DNA from: Ophiodon elongatus
Lineage: Eukaryota; Chordata; Actinopteri; Perciformes; Hexagrammidae
DNA length: 64,000 bases
Assembly (NCBI GenBank): GCA_016806645.1
Contig: JACSYO010000717.1
Location: forward strand, 62,501 to 126,500
Reading direction: 5' to 3'
The position numbers and the translations under genes are program-made. Of the stretch, positions 33,231 through 44,778 are shown one piece after another; position 1 is the first letter of the stretch; each line of letters begins with the position of its first letter. Under the pieces are notes generated by a model. It saw nothing but the letters and a program-made list of their open reading frames with translations, made no database searches and was not told the DNA's origin.

Positions 33231-35815
33231 ACCAGAGCCAATACCCCGTCACTACGCCGCAGTCTGAATATGGTCACTTTTGTTCACTTGAAAACTGACC
33301 CAGTTCCAATATGCTAGTAGGACCCAGTGAGTGGACCTTTGAGTATTTTTTTTGTCACACAAATTGCTTCTGTTGCTGTTATTATGAATGATAATAGCTT
33401 TCAGTGCTTTCTCTAAATACTCAGCTTGCCCCATATTTATACCAAACAAATGTCACTGCGCATGGAAATATGTCAAGAGTCACATCGAGTGTGAAGGAGA
33501 TCTGCGTTAATTAAATGCTTTTTCCTGTGAATCACTCTGTGTTGAGGAACATCAAGCGTTAGCGCTTCCACGAGTCACTCGTCGTGCTTTATCGAGCATA
33601 AGGAAATTGTGAAAATGTAAATATATTCATATGTAAAAGTGTCATGTCAGACACATTAAGTGTGGCATTTCCGCTTAATAATCATCTGCCCGTGGAGAGA
33701 TTTGCCCGGATTGCTGTTATGGAGACCCGTTGCTGTGTTAAAGAAAAAAACTGTCAATCCGCCGAAAAGAAGGAGTTCTCTGGCAATCAGCCGCTCAATT
33801 TATTACTCAAAAACTACATATTAGTTTCTATTTTCTTCCCACTACAGGCTGGAAAATTGCTATGAGAATATGTATTCACCTTGCAGTTTTTCGAGCAATC
33901 CCAAAAAGATTTTTGTGTCAAAGCTGGCAGGAGTTACATATGAATTTGGTTCATTTTGTAAAAAACAAAAAAAAATAAGTTGAATGAAATCTTAAGTCAA
34001 AAGGTAAAAATCAAACGGCAAAAAGGATGGTTTGCATTTTGTACCTTTTCATTTGCAAGTGAGCAAAATACTAATCAACTAAAAGTGGTTGAAATTTCAC
34101 ACTGTTCATGATCATCCCACTGGGAACAGTCAACGGGAGACGTCCAGAATCCAGCAGCGGGGAATGAGGTGGTGGAAATAAACCCAGCCGACAATCTTCT
34201 GCCCCTGAGAACGCTTTTTTTCTTTGAATTATTGATGGGGAGCAGTCTGTGTGATGTTGCCATCAGACTCTGCGAATGCATTGGAATGAAATTTACTTTT
34301 AACAGCCGCAATCAGGAAGCCTCGATGGAGAGATGCCTTCCATCCTCCTAAGTGGCAGGAAGAGGGATGAGCCAATCAGTGTGAACGCATTGGTCATGTC
34401 CACACACAAAGGGAGAAGACGAACGCGTTTCTTCTTCTTCCTTTGTCGTGTTCTCGCCGTTCCTGGAAAGATGGACTCCAAAGCTGTTCTTCTTCTCTCA
34501 TCTCTCAAGGCTCTGTCATTCGCTCACATGGCTCCTACCGCAGCTATGCTGATGACACCCAACTAATCCTTTCGTTTCACCAGACCAGCGGGTGTCGTAA
34601 AAATAGTACAGTACAGTGATAAACAACGTGCTTTTGTACTGATGTGACACTTAAAGAGTATTTACTCTCACCTTCTCACTCTGTCGAGGCCTACACCACT
34701 GTACGCTGTCAGGGGAACATCAGGTTCATCAAGTGAAAGGAGAATAGCTTCCAGTAGCTTGTCACAACAGGTAGCTCAGGTTTGTGCCTCTCACTGGCTT
34801 ATTGTTTTTTATTGTAGAGCAATTCCCCATGTCAAAAAAGAAAATAAAAGAAGAGAAATGTCATAAATAAGCCTTTATAATTGTATTATTTATTTATTAT
34901 TGTCTCTGACCATCCAGACATGTTGTTTTGAAAGGAAATGCTCATCCTACTCCTATTTTTATTTCTATGTTCAATACTCTCATCATTTTCAGGCAACCTG
35001 TTGCTTCCAAGTGCAGCGTTACCTTCAGAATATTACAGGTAAAAAAATAAATAAATATATAGCACCTTCTTCTCCTCTCTCTAATGAAGGGTTAACATCA
35101 ATCTGTGCTGTGAAAGATGATTTGCACCAGACGGCAGTTGCTCCTCTCTGGTAGTTTGGTGTCGATCTGATGTCGCGCCTTGAAACGATCTGTGATAAAG
35201 TAACTAGGTTCCACGCTCCCTCTGGGGAGGAGTCATTGCTCTTTTCTGTAACAAGCACAGCTGTGATGCCTCTGAGCAAGGCAAGGTTCATTCTGCCTTT
35301 TGAGGAGATGCTCAGTGGGAGGGGAAGGGGGGGGAGAAGGGGGGGGGGGGGGTTTGGCCCAGCAGCTGTCAGTCAGGTTTATTATTTTGTAAGCTTGAAG
35401 GGCACATTCCTAAAACATTTTTGACGTTTGTACCTCTACACATCGACACTTTTCCATTTTACGTGCTTTACTTTAAAGAATTGAACGCTTGACTTGAAAA
35501 CACATTTGTACAGACTTCATCTTCAGTATCGATCATACTCCAGACAAGCCAGCCTTTTGATATCGCTGCGTTCAGTGCCGGTGATATTGAATAGCTTCTG
35601 TGAACTTACACCTGCACGGCATTGTTTTTGCTGCAGGCAGTTCGACAAATCAACATCCATTTTTAAGGAGCTTCAACGGGAGCAAGGAGGGAGACGGGAG
35701 CTTCAGAAAGTGTTGCTGTTGCTTACAGTCCTCCTCATCTCAGCGCCGGTGTGTGGTTAAGGCGCAGTGTTTGTTTCCTGTTGCGGCCAGAGAGTCGGAT
35801 TAAGAGCAGCTGCAG

Positions 35816-35849
35816 TGTGAGTGTGAGTGTGAGTGTGAGTGTGAGTGTG

Positions 35850-35883
<34 letters not shown>
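35816..35883. repeat. (GAGTGT)n-(GT)n compound microsatellite
   Basis: About seven GAGTGT hexamers pass into a GT run of about 25 bp. Confidence 0.95.
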
Positions 35884-35886
<3 letters not shown>

Positions 35887-36641
35887 ACAACGATGCTGAG
35901 GGGAACTGCCAGCAATCTGCCTCCCAGTGATAGAGAGACACGAGATGGCCAAAAGAATATCAACACTTTAACCAAGTTTGTGATGAAATTAGAGACGCAC
36001 CAAATTTTCTTGTCTGAATCCGATTTTTTAGATTGCAATTATTTTCTTTCTAAGAGCTATAACTTACAACAAGGCTCCAGACTACTAACCTTTTCTTTAA
36101 ACTTTTTCTTTAACCTCTTTTCTAAATAACTACCGACCACCCCAAAGTTAGTGTAAACCGCAAAAAAATTCAAAATCTTATCTTTTGTTGTCTTCTATGG
36201 TGGTCATTTGTGTAAAAACACACAATTCAAATGATCACGAAATGAATGATGATGAGAAGAATCACGAAAACCATCTCCTTCACACACCTGCAGCAGGTTG
36301 TGAAGGTTGTTCCTCTGCAGCTTTGCAGTTGTGACAAATCGCTTCATCTTCGCTCACGCTGACAAAAACGTCCACGCCAACAACATGCTGGTGTGCTGCT
36401 CACAGATGGCTGAGATCGGCTCTCAGTGCTTTCTTTCTCTTTCCGAGAGGTCCTTGATGTTTCACAGACGTATTGTTCACCGCAGCTGTTCACAAACAAG
36501 ACGTCCCAGAGGACACAGCACACACTCCAGTCAGCCCGGGGAAACGGCTAGCTTGATTCGAGAATATTTCGTCACAGATATGTGTCACCAAGGTCAAGGA
36601 TGAATCCTCATGCTTATGGATGTACGTCACGTATCACACTG

Positions 36642-36642
36642 G

Positions 36643-36714
<72 letters not shown>
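36642..36714. repeat. (AC)n microsatellite
   Basis: This is a pure AC run of about 72 bp. Confidence 0.97.
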
Positions 36715-36715
<1 letters not shown>

Positions 36716-37694
36716 TTACTGAGCAGGTTTCCCATCAGGTTTTTTAACCTGGCTGCAGGGATTTGCTCCCGTTCAGCCACGGGAGCATGAGTGAGGTTCA
36801 GCACTGATGTCGGGGCGATAAGGTCTTCAGACAGACATTAGCTCTGTACACTGTTATCATGGTGCAGGCTGGTTTTATCCTGCATTTATAGCAATATCTA
36901 CAAAATATAATGCGCTGTGAATCTTAGATATCCCACAAAATGCTTTTATGTGTAATCCTGAAAGACGAATAAAGACTGCTACATCTCACAGCGGGCGGGA
37001 GGTACGGGAGCTGGTCGGGTCCAACAAACAGCGACCTTTGAGCCAGGAGACTGCAGTTCATTCCCCATCTTGATGTTTTTGTCACTTCCATGGCTATTGA
37101 AATCAAAACGACGATCTATTCCTGAACCTAAGTAAGTTTCCTGTGAAGACAGAAGGTTATCTTGAAAAAGGCCGTGTGCTTGTAAAAAATGAAGAGTAGC
37201 TTTTCGTAGGATATCATACGAACCGCTGTATGAGGATACGTGGCCCGGTGATACAGGAGAACTCAGCCAAAGAGGGTCATCCCACGTAAAAGTTAAAAGC
37301 TGGCTGCATTTTTGCCGCAACACACAAGGCAACGTCATCCATCAACCGGTCCAATCAGATATGTGAAAGCACACATTCTAGTTTTACTGTTTACCTGGTT
37401 TCAATCAAATCCTCTCAGTGGTTCATCAGCAGGGGGAGTATTCATGGGTTTGTAGATGTTTTAATTTTCACCTTATTTAAGGACTTCTCGTCCATGTTGG
37501 TTTATAAGTGGAGATTGAAAGATAGTTGTCGACCTTAGAAACTGCAGTCAAGCAATCGCAACTGTTGTTTCCAAGGTCAAGAACTAACTCTCACTTTCAA
37601 CTTCCTTGTAGTATTTCAAACAGCCGTGGATTTTAACAAGCCTTCAAGCTCACGAACCTCAAAAACTCTCGTTCCTTGGTCGACTTTCACCAGT

Positions 37695-37925
37695 TCATCG
37701 TTGCACTTGATACAACAAAACCCTTCCAAGGCCTTTCGGTAACTCGAGGGTCAGTTGGTGTTCCAGTTCATTCCACAGATGTTGGTCGGGGTTGAGGTCT
37801 GGGCTCTGTGCCGGCCAGTCAACTTGTTCCACATCAAAGTGGGGAAAAACCAATTCATTATGGACCTGGCTCTGTGCTCCGGGGAAGTACGGGTTTACAA
37901 CGCTGTGGAACTGGTGGATGTCCAC
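37695..37925 (-). pseudogene. Tc1/mariner transposase C-terminal remnant
   Basis: The minus-strand frame carries VDWPAQSPDLNPDQHLWNELE, which matches the highly conserved end of Tc1-like transposases (consensus WPAQSPDLNPIEHLWDELE). This is the region of the third catalytic acid of the DDE triad. Here the usual NPIE reads NPDQ, so the catalytic glutamate is replaced by glutamine. Only about 75 codons remain open; the DNA-binding region and first catalytic aspartates are missing. On the minus strand, upstream bases hold AAAGTATGTGGACATCC, like the terminal-repeat sequence of some fish Tc1 elements, so this may be an internally deleted, non-autonomous copy. It is inactive and unrelated to the host gene. 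Confidence 0.85.
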
Positions 37926-38922
37926 ATACTTTCAGCCATCTACCATACTTTCTGCTGATGGTGAGGTTGTGTTCTCTACACTTTTGTTAAGGTCGCCTCG
38001 ACTGTGGGAATTGTGCCTGTTGCAGCCTCGCCTATAACACAAGATTATCCCGCCATTTGTGGATCAGGATTCTGAGTAAATAATACCCAACGTCTTTGCT
38101 TGATTTCTCAGTTTTGACAATTGAGTTGGTAGAAACGGGATTCTGCCTACACCCCTGCAAGGAAAACAGCCTTGACCATTTTCTGTTTTCCTATAAAACA
38201 AATTTCTGTGATATGAGTTGCCAGAGGAAGCAATCAGAAGCGAGAGGGTTACACACTGAAAGGTGCTTTGTAATCACCCGGCACATTGTTTCTTTACAGA
38301 GCTCTGCTGGATCAACAGCTTGATTCATGGAACAGTCTTATCTTAAAATAACTAAAAGATAAGAAATGTATCATAAAACCTACTCAGTAGGGACTCTTTT
38401 TTTAAAAAGTACAATTCCATTAAATGTTGCTGAGTTATACATTGTCTGGTAGAAGTTAGTCTGTATGCAGTGGATCCTTCACACGATGAAAACATTCAGT
38501 TATGAAGTTCAAGTTTTAAAGTTGGTCCTTTAGTTTTGTCCCCATGTGTCGACAGGTTTTCAATACAGTGAGAATCTGTATATGAATGGATGGATGAAGG
38601 TCAAGAACCTTGTTGAAGTACTGCGAATATTAAAACCGACATATTCATAGTGCACTTCACACTTCACAACAAGTGGCTGCCAGTTCGTTGCACAACCTGC
38701 ATACGTCATGGTCTCGTGGAGCGAGACTCAGACAGACAGATGGTCGATGCAAGTGATGAATCTTGAAGTCCTTTTGCAACATGTCGCCCAAACATAAGCT
38801 AGAGATATATGAACATGTTTTTTATATATGGCGAGCTAGTTTAAGGTTTAGCTTGGCATCTCCCGGCGGCGATGGTGAAGCTCTGGTCCTGGCCGGAGGA
38901 GGTTGAAGGCGGCAGCGAAGCC

Positions 38923-39222
38923 GGATCTGGGTCTGTCCACGGTGGGCTGGTCTCTATGCCGGATCTGGGTCTGTCCAAGGTGGACTGGTCTCTGCTGGAT
39001 CTGGGTCTGTCCACGGTGGACTGGTCTCTATGCTGGATCTGGTTCTGTCCATGGTGGACTGGTCTCTATGCTGGATCTGGGTCTGTCTGCGGTGGACTGG
39101 TCTCTATGCTGGATCTGGTTCTGTCCATGGTGGACTGGTCTCTATGCTAGATCTGGGTCTGTCCATGGTGGACTGGTCTCTGCTGGATCTGGGTCTGTCC
39201 TCTGTGGACTGGTCTCTCTGCT
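38923..39222 (+). repeat. 38-bp minisatellite, eight units
   Basis: Eight head-to-tail units start GGATCTGGGTCTGTCC and end GACTGGTCTCTATGCT. Six units are 38 bp and two are 36 bp, so frame shifts at every unit. This makes three parallel open frames with Trp-Ser-Leu-Cys-type repeats that are artefacts. Confidence 0.95.
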
Positions 39223-41794
39223 GGAGGCCCCGCTGGAGTCTGAGCTGAACCTGCTGACGTCACCATAATCCGACCCGGTGGCACTGATGACAAGCATTAA
39301 GAATAAGAAATAGACAGTCTTCTCTCTGATGGTCTCGTTTGCTGATGGAGGTCACAAAGAGGTTTCATAACCAGTTAAAAACTCTTAACAGTAACTTTAA
39401 AAAAAAGAATAAATACAGATAACACATTTAATTAAAAAGAGCAATCGGGTACAAACCTGTTTTTGACATTTCCTTTTTGGCAAATTTACAACACAGATAA
39501 AAACCACTGGTTTGCTTAAAAAAAAAAAAAAAAAGAAGAAAGAAAAAAAGAAAAACATAATAATTCTCAGATAACGTTATATGTCTTCTTTTCTATTATT
39601 TCCAACTGACTTTAAGGCCGTTTATGCACAACAGACGGCACAGCTATTGATATCTCCAGAAAGTTTGAGTCACGCTGAAACTAAAAATACGTGTACCGTG
39701 AGTTATGACTCCGGTTGAGCTTGAGTTTTTAAAGTACTAAAATATATACTGTATATATAAATTCCACAGCAACTCCATCTGGCCATAATAATAATAATGA
39801 TCAAACAGATAAGACATGTATGAAACAACAGTGCGCTGGCATTAATTAAAAGCTTCTTTTTAAAGGTACCTTTTGAGAAGTGATTTAAAAATGACTCTGT
39901 AAACCTCAGATACTCAGGTGCTGAGTTCTCATGAAGATCATGTGGTATGATCAAAAGCTCCAGAACAGCTACTAGTAGGACCTTGTGGGGAAATTGTTCC
40001 CTCAACCAAAGGAAATTAGTGTTTGTAGATCAACTGCAAAAGGAAACGGCATCGCAGGCTTTAGGTAACGAGATAACCCGAACCCTTCCCGTCCTCTGAG
40101 CCCCGTCTCTTCCCCTCAGTGTGAGTACTCCTGACTTTCCCCGACAGCTCGGAGAAACGCTCAAACTAAAGAAATGAGATGCTAGCCGTGAGAAAATGAG
40201 TTTTCTGGAGCCAAAATGACTCGCGTTCAAACAAATAGAAAACGTGTCTGGAATCCCAAAATGAATGGGAGTGTGATTGCGTAGGTGATAATGTGTGTGG
40301 CTGGTCAGCGTTGCTCCACCTCTCTGTGTTCTGGTGGAGCGGGTGAAGAAGTCTCCGGGGTCCAGATGTTCAGGCTTCTGCCACGAGTCCTTGTTTCTTC
40401 TGGGAAGCTCCAGTAATTTCCACAAACCTCAATGTGTTTGGAAAAAAAGCCAGTGGAGATCGCTTATTAATCAATTCCTTAGTTGTAAGGGCTCATCCAG
40501 CCGGGGAGTAGACTTTACCCTATTGTCATGTCTCTACAGACATTGACAATAATAATAAACTCATGTTTTTAAAGAAATCATTATATAGTAAGACATGACC
40601 AAGAAAACAACATCATTTTTGCATATTTTTGTTGTTCTATAGTTCTATGATCGCCTACTGTCTGTATATTATGGCTCAAAGAATCTCTCCTACTCGAGTT
40701 TTTTACTGTATTATTTTAATTGCAGCAATACACTATAGATAATAATAAGAGAAGTGCTATTTATTTAAAACATCAAAGTTGAGATGAACTGAAAAATGCA
40801 TTTCTGATCACATCCGAGGTCATTTTTTGCACCTATTGAAAAAGAAATGTACAAAAAGAAATGTCTTTATTTATATTTTTACATCAGAATCCAATGATCT
40901 TTTCTGACTGTAAAACAAATTACGATGTTTGCTTCAGTAAGCTTGAAACGAACCAATTAAAACCAATAAATATCATGACATCCATCAATCAATCTGCAAC
41001 TTTTAGTAACAAGGGAGGCGTTTGTGGACCTCTGTAGCTCCGCATCACGCTACATTCTAACCCCGCCCACTTTTTAGCGGTCCAATCAAATGCAAAGGAT
41101 TTGATTTCAATCCCTCTCATGACTATACACCACTCAAATGTTCCGTTCCTTAAAATTAGTGTATAATATCTCACAGAAAATGGACCTCGAGGTCACGCGG
41201 TGGTTGACTTTGTGATCTGTAGACTTTAGCTTCTGTCTTTATCTTTTTAAACTGTTTTCAGTTTGGCATCCTTCAAACACCGATAGATTTGTTTGCCAGT
41301 CGCTGGTGAACGAAAGGAACCAGATCCCTCCCCCACTGTTACAAATAAACCCAGTGGTTTATTAACCTACCTACTGGTAACACGTTCACAGTGTTTGGTG
41401 AGTTGACAAGCGGAAGGAAGAAGCTTTCTGTGTCTTGTACTGTTCTACATTTTAATGGGAAACTAGCGCTATCTGCACCGCTGATCCATCTTGATAATAG
41501 ATAGGGCTACTGCAATTGCTTTCATTATCATTTAATGTCCATTTGAAAAATAAATATATATTTTATTAATATTTTAGGCTTTAAAAGGGCAGGAAATGGG
41601 GGAGAGAAAAATCCGACAACAAAAAATCATAATCCTCCAAGAGTTCAAAACCGAATGATATTGTTTCTTTATGGATAAAATACCCAAGAAATTAATAGAT
41701 TTTTAAAATGATTGGCGATACATTTTTGTTCAGTCAACTAATTAATTGATAACAGTTTCCGGTCTCATAGAGAGGTTTAATATGTAACCTGAAG

Positions 41795-41833
41795 CACACA
41801 CACACACACACACACACACACAGCCAGTCATGC

Positions 41834-41870
<37 letters not shown>
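41795..41870. repeat. (CA)14 - 15 bp - (GT)16 inverted microsatellite
   Basis: A CA run at 41795-41822 and a GT run at 41838-41870 are reverse complements and flank a 15-bp spacer GCCAGTCATGCTGAC. The spacer itself contains the hairpin GTCA-TGC-TGAC. The whole can fold into one stem of roughly 30 bp. Confidence 0.9.
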
Positions 41871-41871
<1 letters not shown>

Positions 41872-43627
41872 TCCCCGGGAAATGAGCCTTACAGTGAGAG
41901 TAGACAGTGTGGCCCCTGAGATCTGATCTCCTGTTATCTGGCCTGACGCCCGGGTGAGGGATTCACACTCTGCAGCACTTGGATATTAGTTTTTATATTC
42001 GCTCGGTAGTGAGAATAGATAACTCGTGAAAGGCCTCGTGTCTGAGGGAGACAGAGAGGAAGAGAACTGTACGGTAAAAGGGAGAGCGGCGATTTTGTAT
42101 TTGTCACGTAGACGCGTCAGAGCTGGCTGGAGTGGGCAGGAGTTCGGTGAGTCGGGCGGGAATGAAACACGGTTTAGGGATCGGAAGAGACAAAGATCAT
42201 TCAGCTGATCACCAGTGCAGCAGGAGCGGAGGCAAATCTCAGCACTGATTAGTGCTGATTAAATGTTAAACTTCCCTTTTCCCCCTGTTAGACCTCCACA
42301 TCGCTGCATGGTTGGCGAATGTATGCAGAGCACATCTCAGTCAAAAGATTTTGGGGGTCGGGTCGGGTAATTACTTTGTATAATGTAGTCGGGTTCCTCT
42401 TGAGTCGTGGTCATACCGGCCAGAGGGAAACGAAAGACTTCAGCTTTGAGTGTGTGCAATACAAAGTAGATTAAACGCGAGCATGCGGCTGCTCGGCAAA
42501 CCTCGCCTCGGATGAAAAGGTGCTCGTCTCTCTCTCTCTCTCTCTCTCGCTCTCTCTCTTTATGCTTTTGTGTGGAGGTTGAAGGTACACTGCCTGGCCC
42601 TTTCTCTCCCTTCCCCCTCCCCCTCTCCGCCTCACTTTAAATGCAGATACTGTACTCCGTTGTGAGAGGATCGGTGCAGTCGTTCCTCCTCTCCGGGGGC
42701 TCAGGATTCCTTTGATTTCCAGGAGAAAAAAAAAAAATCTCCACAAAAAGCTTCCGGAGGTCTTTGTCACTCCAGTCCTGTAGAGGAAGAGGATTTCTGT
42801 CTGACCATCTGTTTCCAGGTGAAGCAGCCGGAGCCTTTCCTATGTCTGCCGAGAGGCTGCGCCAGAAGGAGAAATGGAGCAGTTTGTCACTTGCCGGCTG
42901 TTTTAAGAGACGGTGCTTTGTGATATTGAGTCATAAAGATAAAAAAGATGGATCGAAGCCAAGCGCTTCGGAGATCAGAGGTTTTACCCTGCAGGAGGGA
43001 TGAACACGGTTTCTCTTTCTAAATTGCCTTTGAGCGAGGCGCGTCACCTCCAGCTGGTCCTGACGTGGTTTCAGTGAGCGATCGTAATACCGTGCTCATA
43101 TTATTGTAGGATTTATTATAGGTACCAAAAGCTGACTTTCTGATAACATCGAAGTCCAATGCTGTCGCCAATCAACCCACAAACCCTCCAACAACCTTGG
43201 TTTCAAAGATTAAAGTTCATCCTCGCCGGGACACGGCAGCATAAAGGTTTTACACGTAAAATTACAGATAACAAAAGCAGTTTACTGTGCCTTACTATTG
43301 TTGCTAGGCAACGAACGAACGTTAGCTCAACACAAACCATTAACTGTACGTTACTTAACAGTTATTAGTGCAGATGGATGAAAACAAGCGGTTTCGTGTT
43401 CAGATAACTGTAACTACGGTCGGTAAAACCAGTGTATCCAGCAAAAGTCACCACGATAAAATTAATAATTATTTTGAGAAGTTCGGGGTGCTTTTGTAAA
43501 ATATCGAGGCGCTCAGCAAAAAGGTTTCTCTGTCAGTGAAAACGATTACACGAAGCGGAGAACGGGCTGCTGTAACGCTCGCTGTCTGATCACGGTCTCT
43601 GAGCTACAAAATAAATCACATTAGGTT

Positions 43628-43790
43628 GTGTACTCGTCCTCGGTCCTCGGCTCCTGGACTCGTCCTCGGTCCTCGGTCCTCGGCTCCTGGACTCGTCCTC
43701 GGTCCTCGGTCCTCGCTCCTGGACTCGTCCTCGGTCCTCGGTCCTCGGCTCCTGGACTCGTCCTCGGTCCTCGGTCCTCGGCTCCAGCAG
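43628..43790. repeat. CTCGTCCTCGGTCCT-rich minisatellite
   Basis: Nested units are visible: GGTCCTC heptamers inside a larger unit of about 33 bp that includes CTCCTGGACTCGTCC. About five larger units are present. Arg-Thr-Glu-Asp frames on the minus strand come from the repeat. Confidence 0.9.
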
Positions 43791-44080
43791 GTCGGAGGGG
43801 CCGATATTATGCTGCAGTTGTTGGTGTGCGGCCATTTTTCCCGGAGCCTGGCCAGCTGCTTCCGTGTTGTTTGTTTTGGTTTGTTTGTGCCCCCGTTGGA
43901 GCCCTCGGCTCCGCATCACGGCGTCCACGGCAGCTGTGTTTTGCAAATTCTTGGTTGTGCAGTTCGGGGCAGAGGGAAGGCCGCGGACCTGACGGAGTTC
44001 TAACGAGCTCGTGAAGTGATTCACTGCTGAGCTTTTTTTAATGAGTAACTTGTGTTGTGATGTCTTGTTGTATCATCAAA

Positions 44081-44205
44081 TGAATATTCAGAAGCAGCTA
44101 ATGCCTTTTCTTCTTTCCCCCTCAGTAGTGTATCAGTAAATCAATATTCAGAAGCAGCTAATGGATTTTCTTGTTTCTCTCTGGGTGGTGTTATAGTTTG
44201 ACTTA
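44081..44205 (+). repeat. 60-bp tandem duplication
   Basis: ATATTCAGAAGCAGCTAATG occurs at 44083 and again exactly 60 bp later at 44143. Flanks also align (TGTATCATCAAATGA/TGTATCAGTAAATCA before; CCTTTTCTTCT/GATTTTCTTGT after). Confidence 0.85.
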
Positions 44206-44709
44206 CATCTACAGCTACCTGCTACCAGAAACATAAACAAAAACACACATCAGCACTTTTCTTTTCCCTCCGGAGCTGGAAGCAGTAAAACAACGGTACA
44301 TCTGATTTCTATCGCCGGGACGTGAGGCGTGTGCTTTGAATTACAATATGTGGATGTGGGAAGTGGTTTTAATGATAGGCAAGTTTATTCATATTGCACA
44401 TTTCAGCAAGGAGGCAATTCTTTGACACGTCAGAAGAGGAAGGGCAAAAGAAACGCGTTGTAAAAGGACATTTAAAGTTTGCTTAATTTACCAGAGAAGT
44501 GTTGTGGTAAAGAAAGAGTAAAACGTGAAGAGGATTTTCCTGAAGTGTAACTGGTTGAAAAACTAGACATGTACTTTTGTTTGGTCCTTGACTTCATAAT
44601 GTTTGTGTCTGTGGCCCACAGTCAAAAAAAAAAAAAAGGTTTGGCCACTTCTCTAATGTGTTGCAGAGAGAAGTCATTTTAGTCAGAGGTGAGTGTGAAC
44701 GCTCGCCCT

Positions 44710-44710
<1 letters not shown>

Positions 44711-44777
<67 letters not shown>
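44711..44777. repeat. (GT)n microsatellite
   Basis: This is a pure GT run of about 66 bp. Confidence 0.97.

Positions 44778-44778
<1 letters not shown>

Noticed and set aside
43590..44024. A 144-codon minus-strand frame with RTEDRGRVQEP repeats
   Set aside because: The repeats are from the CTCGTCCTCGG minisatellite and the remainder has no recognisable domain.
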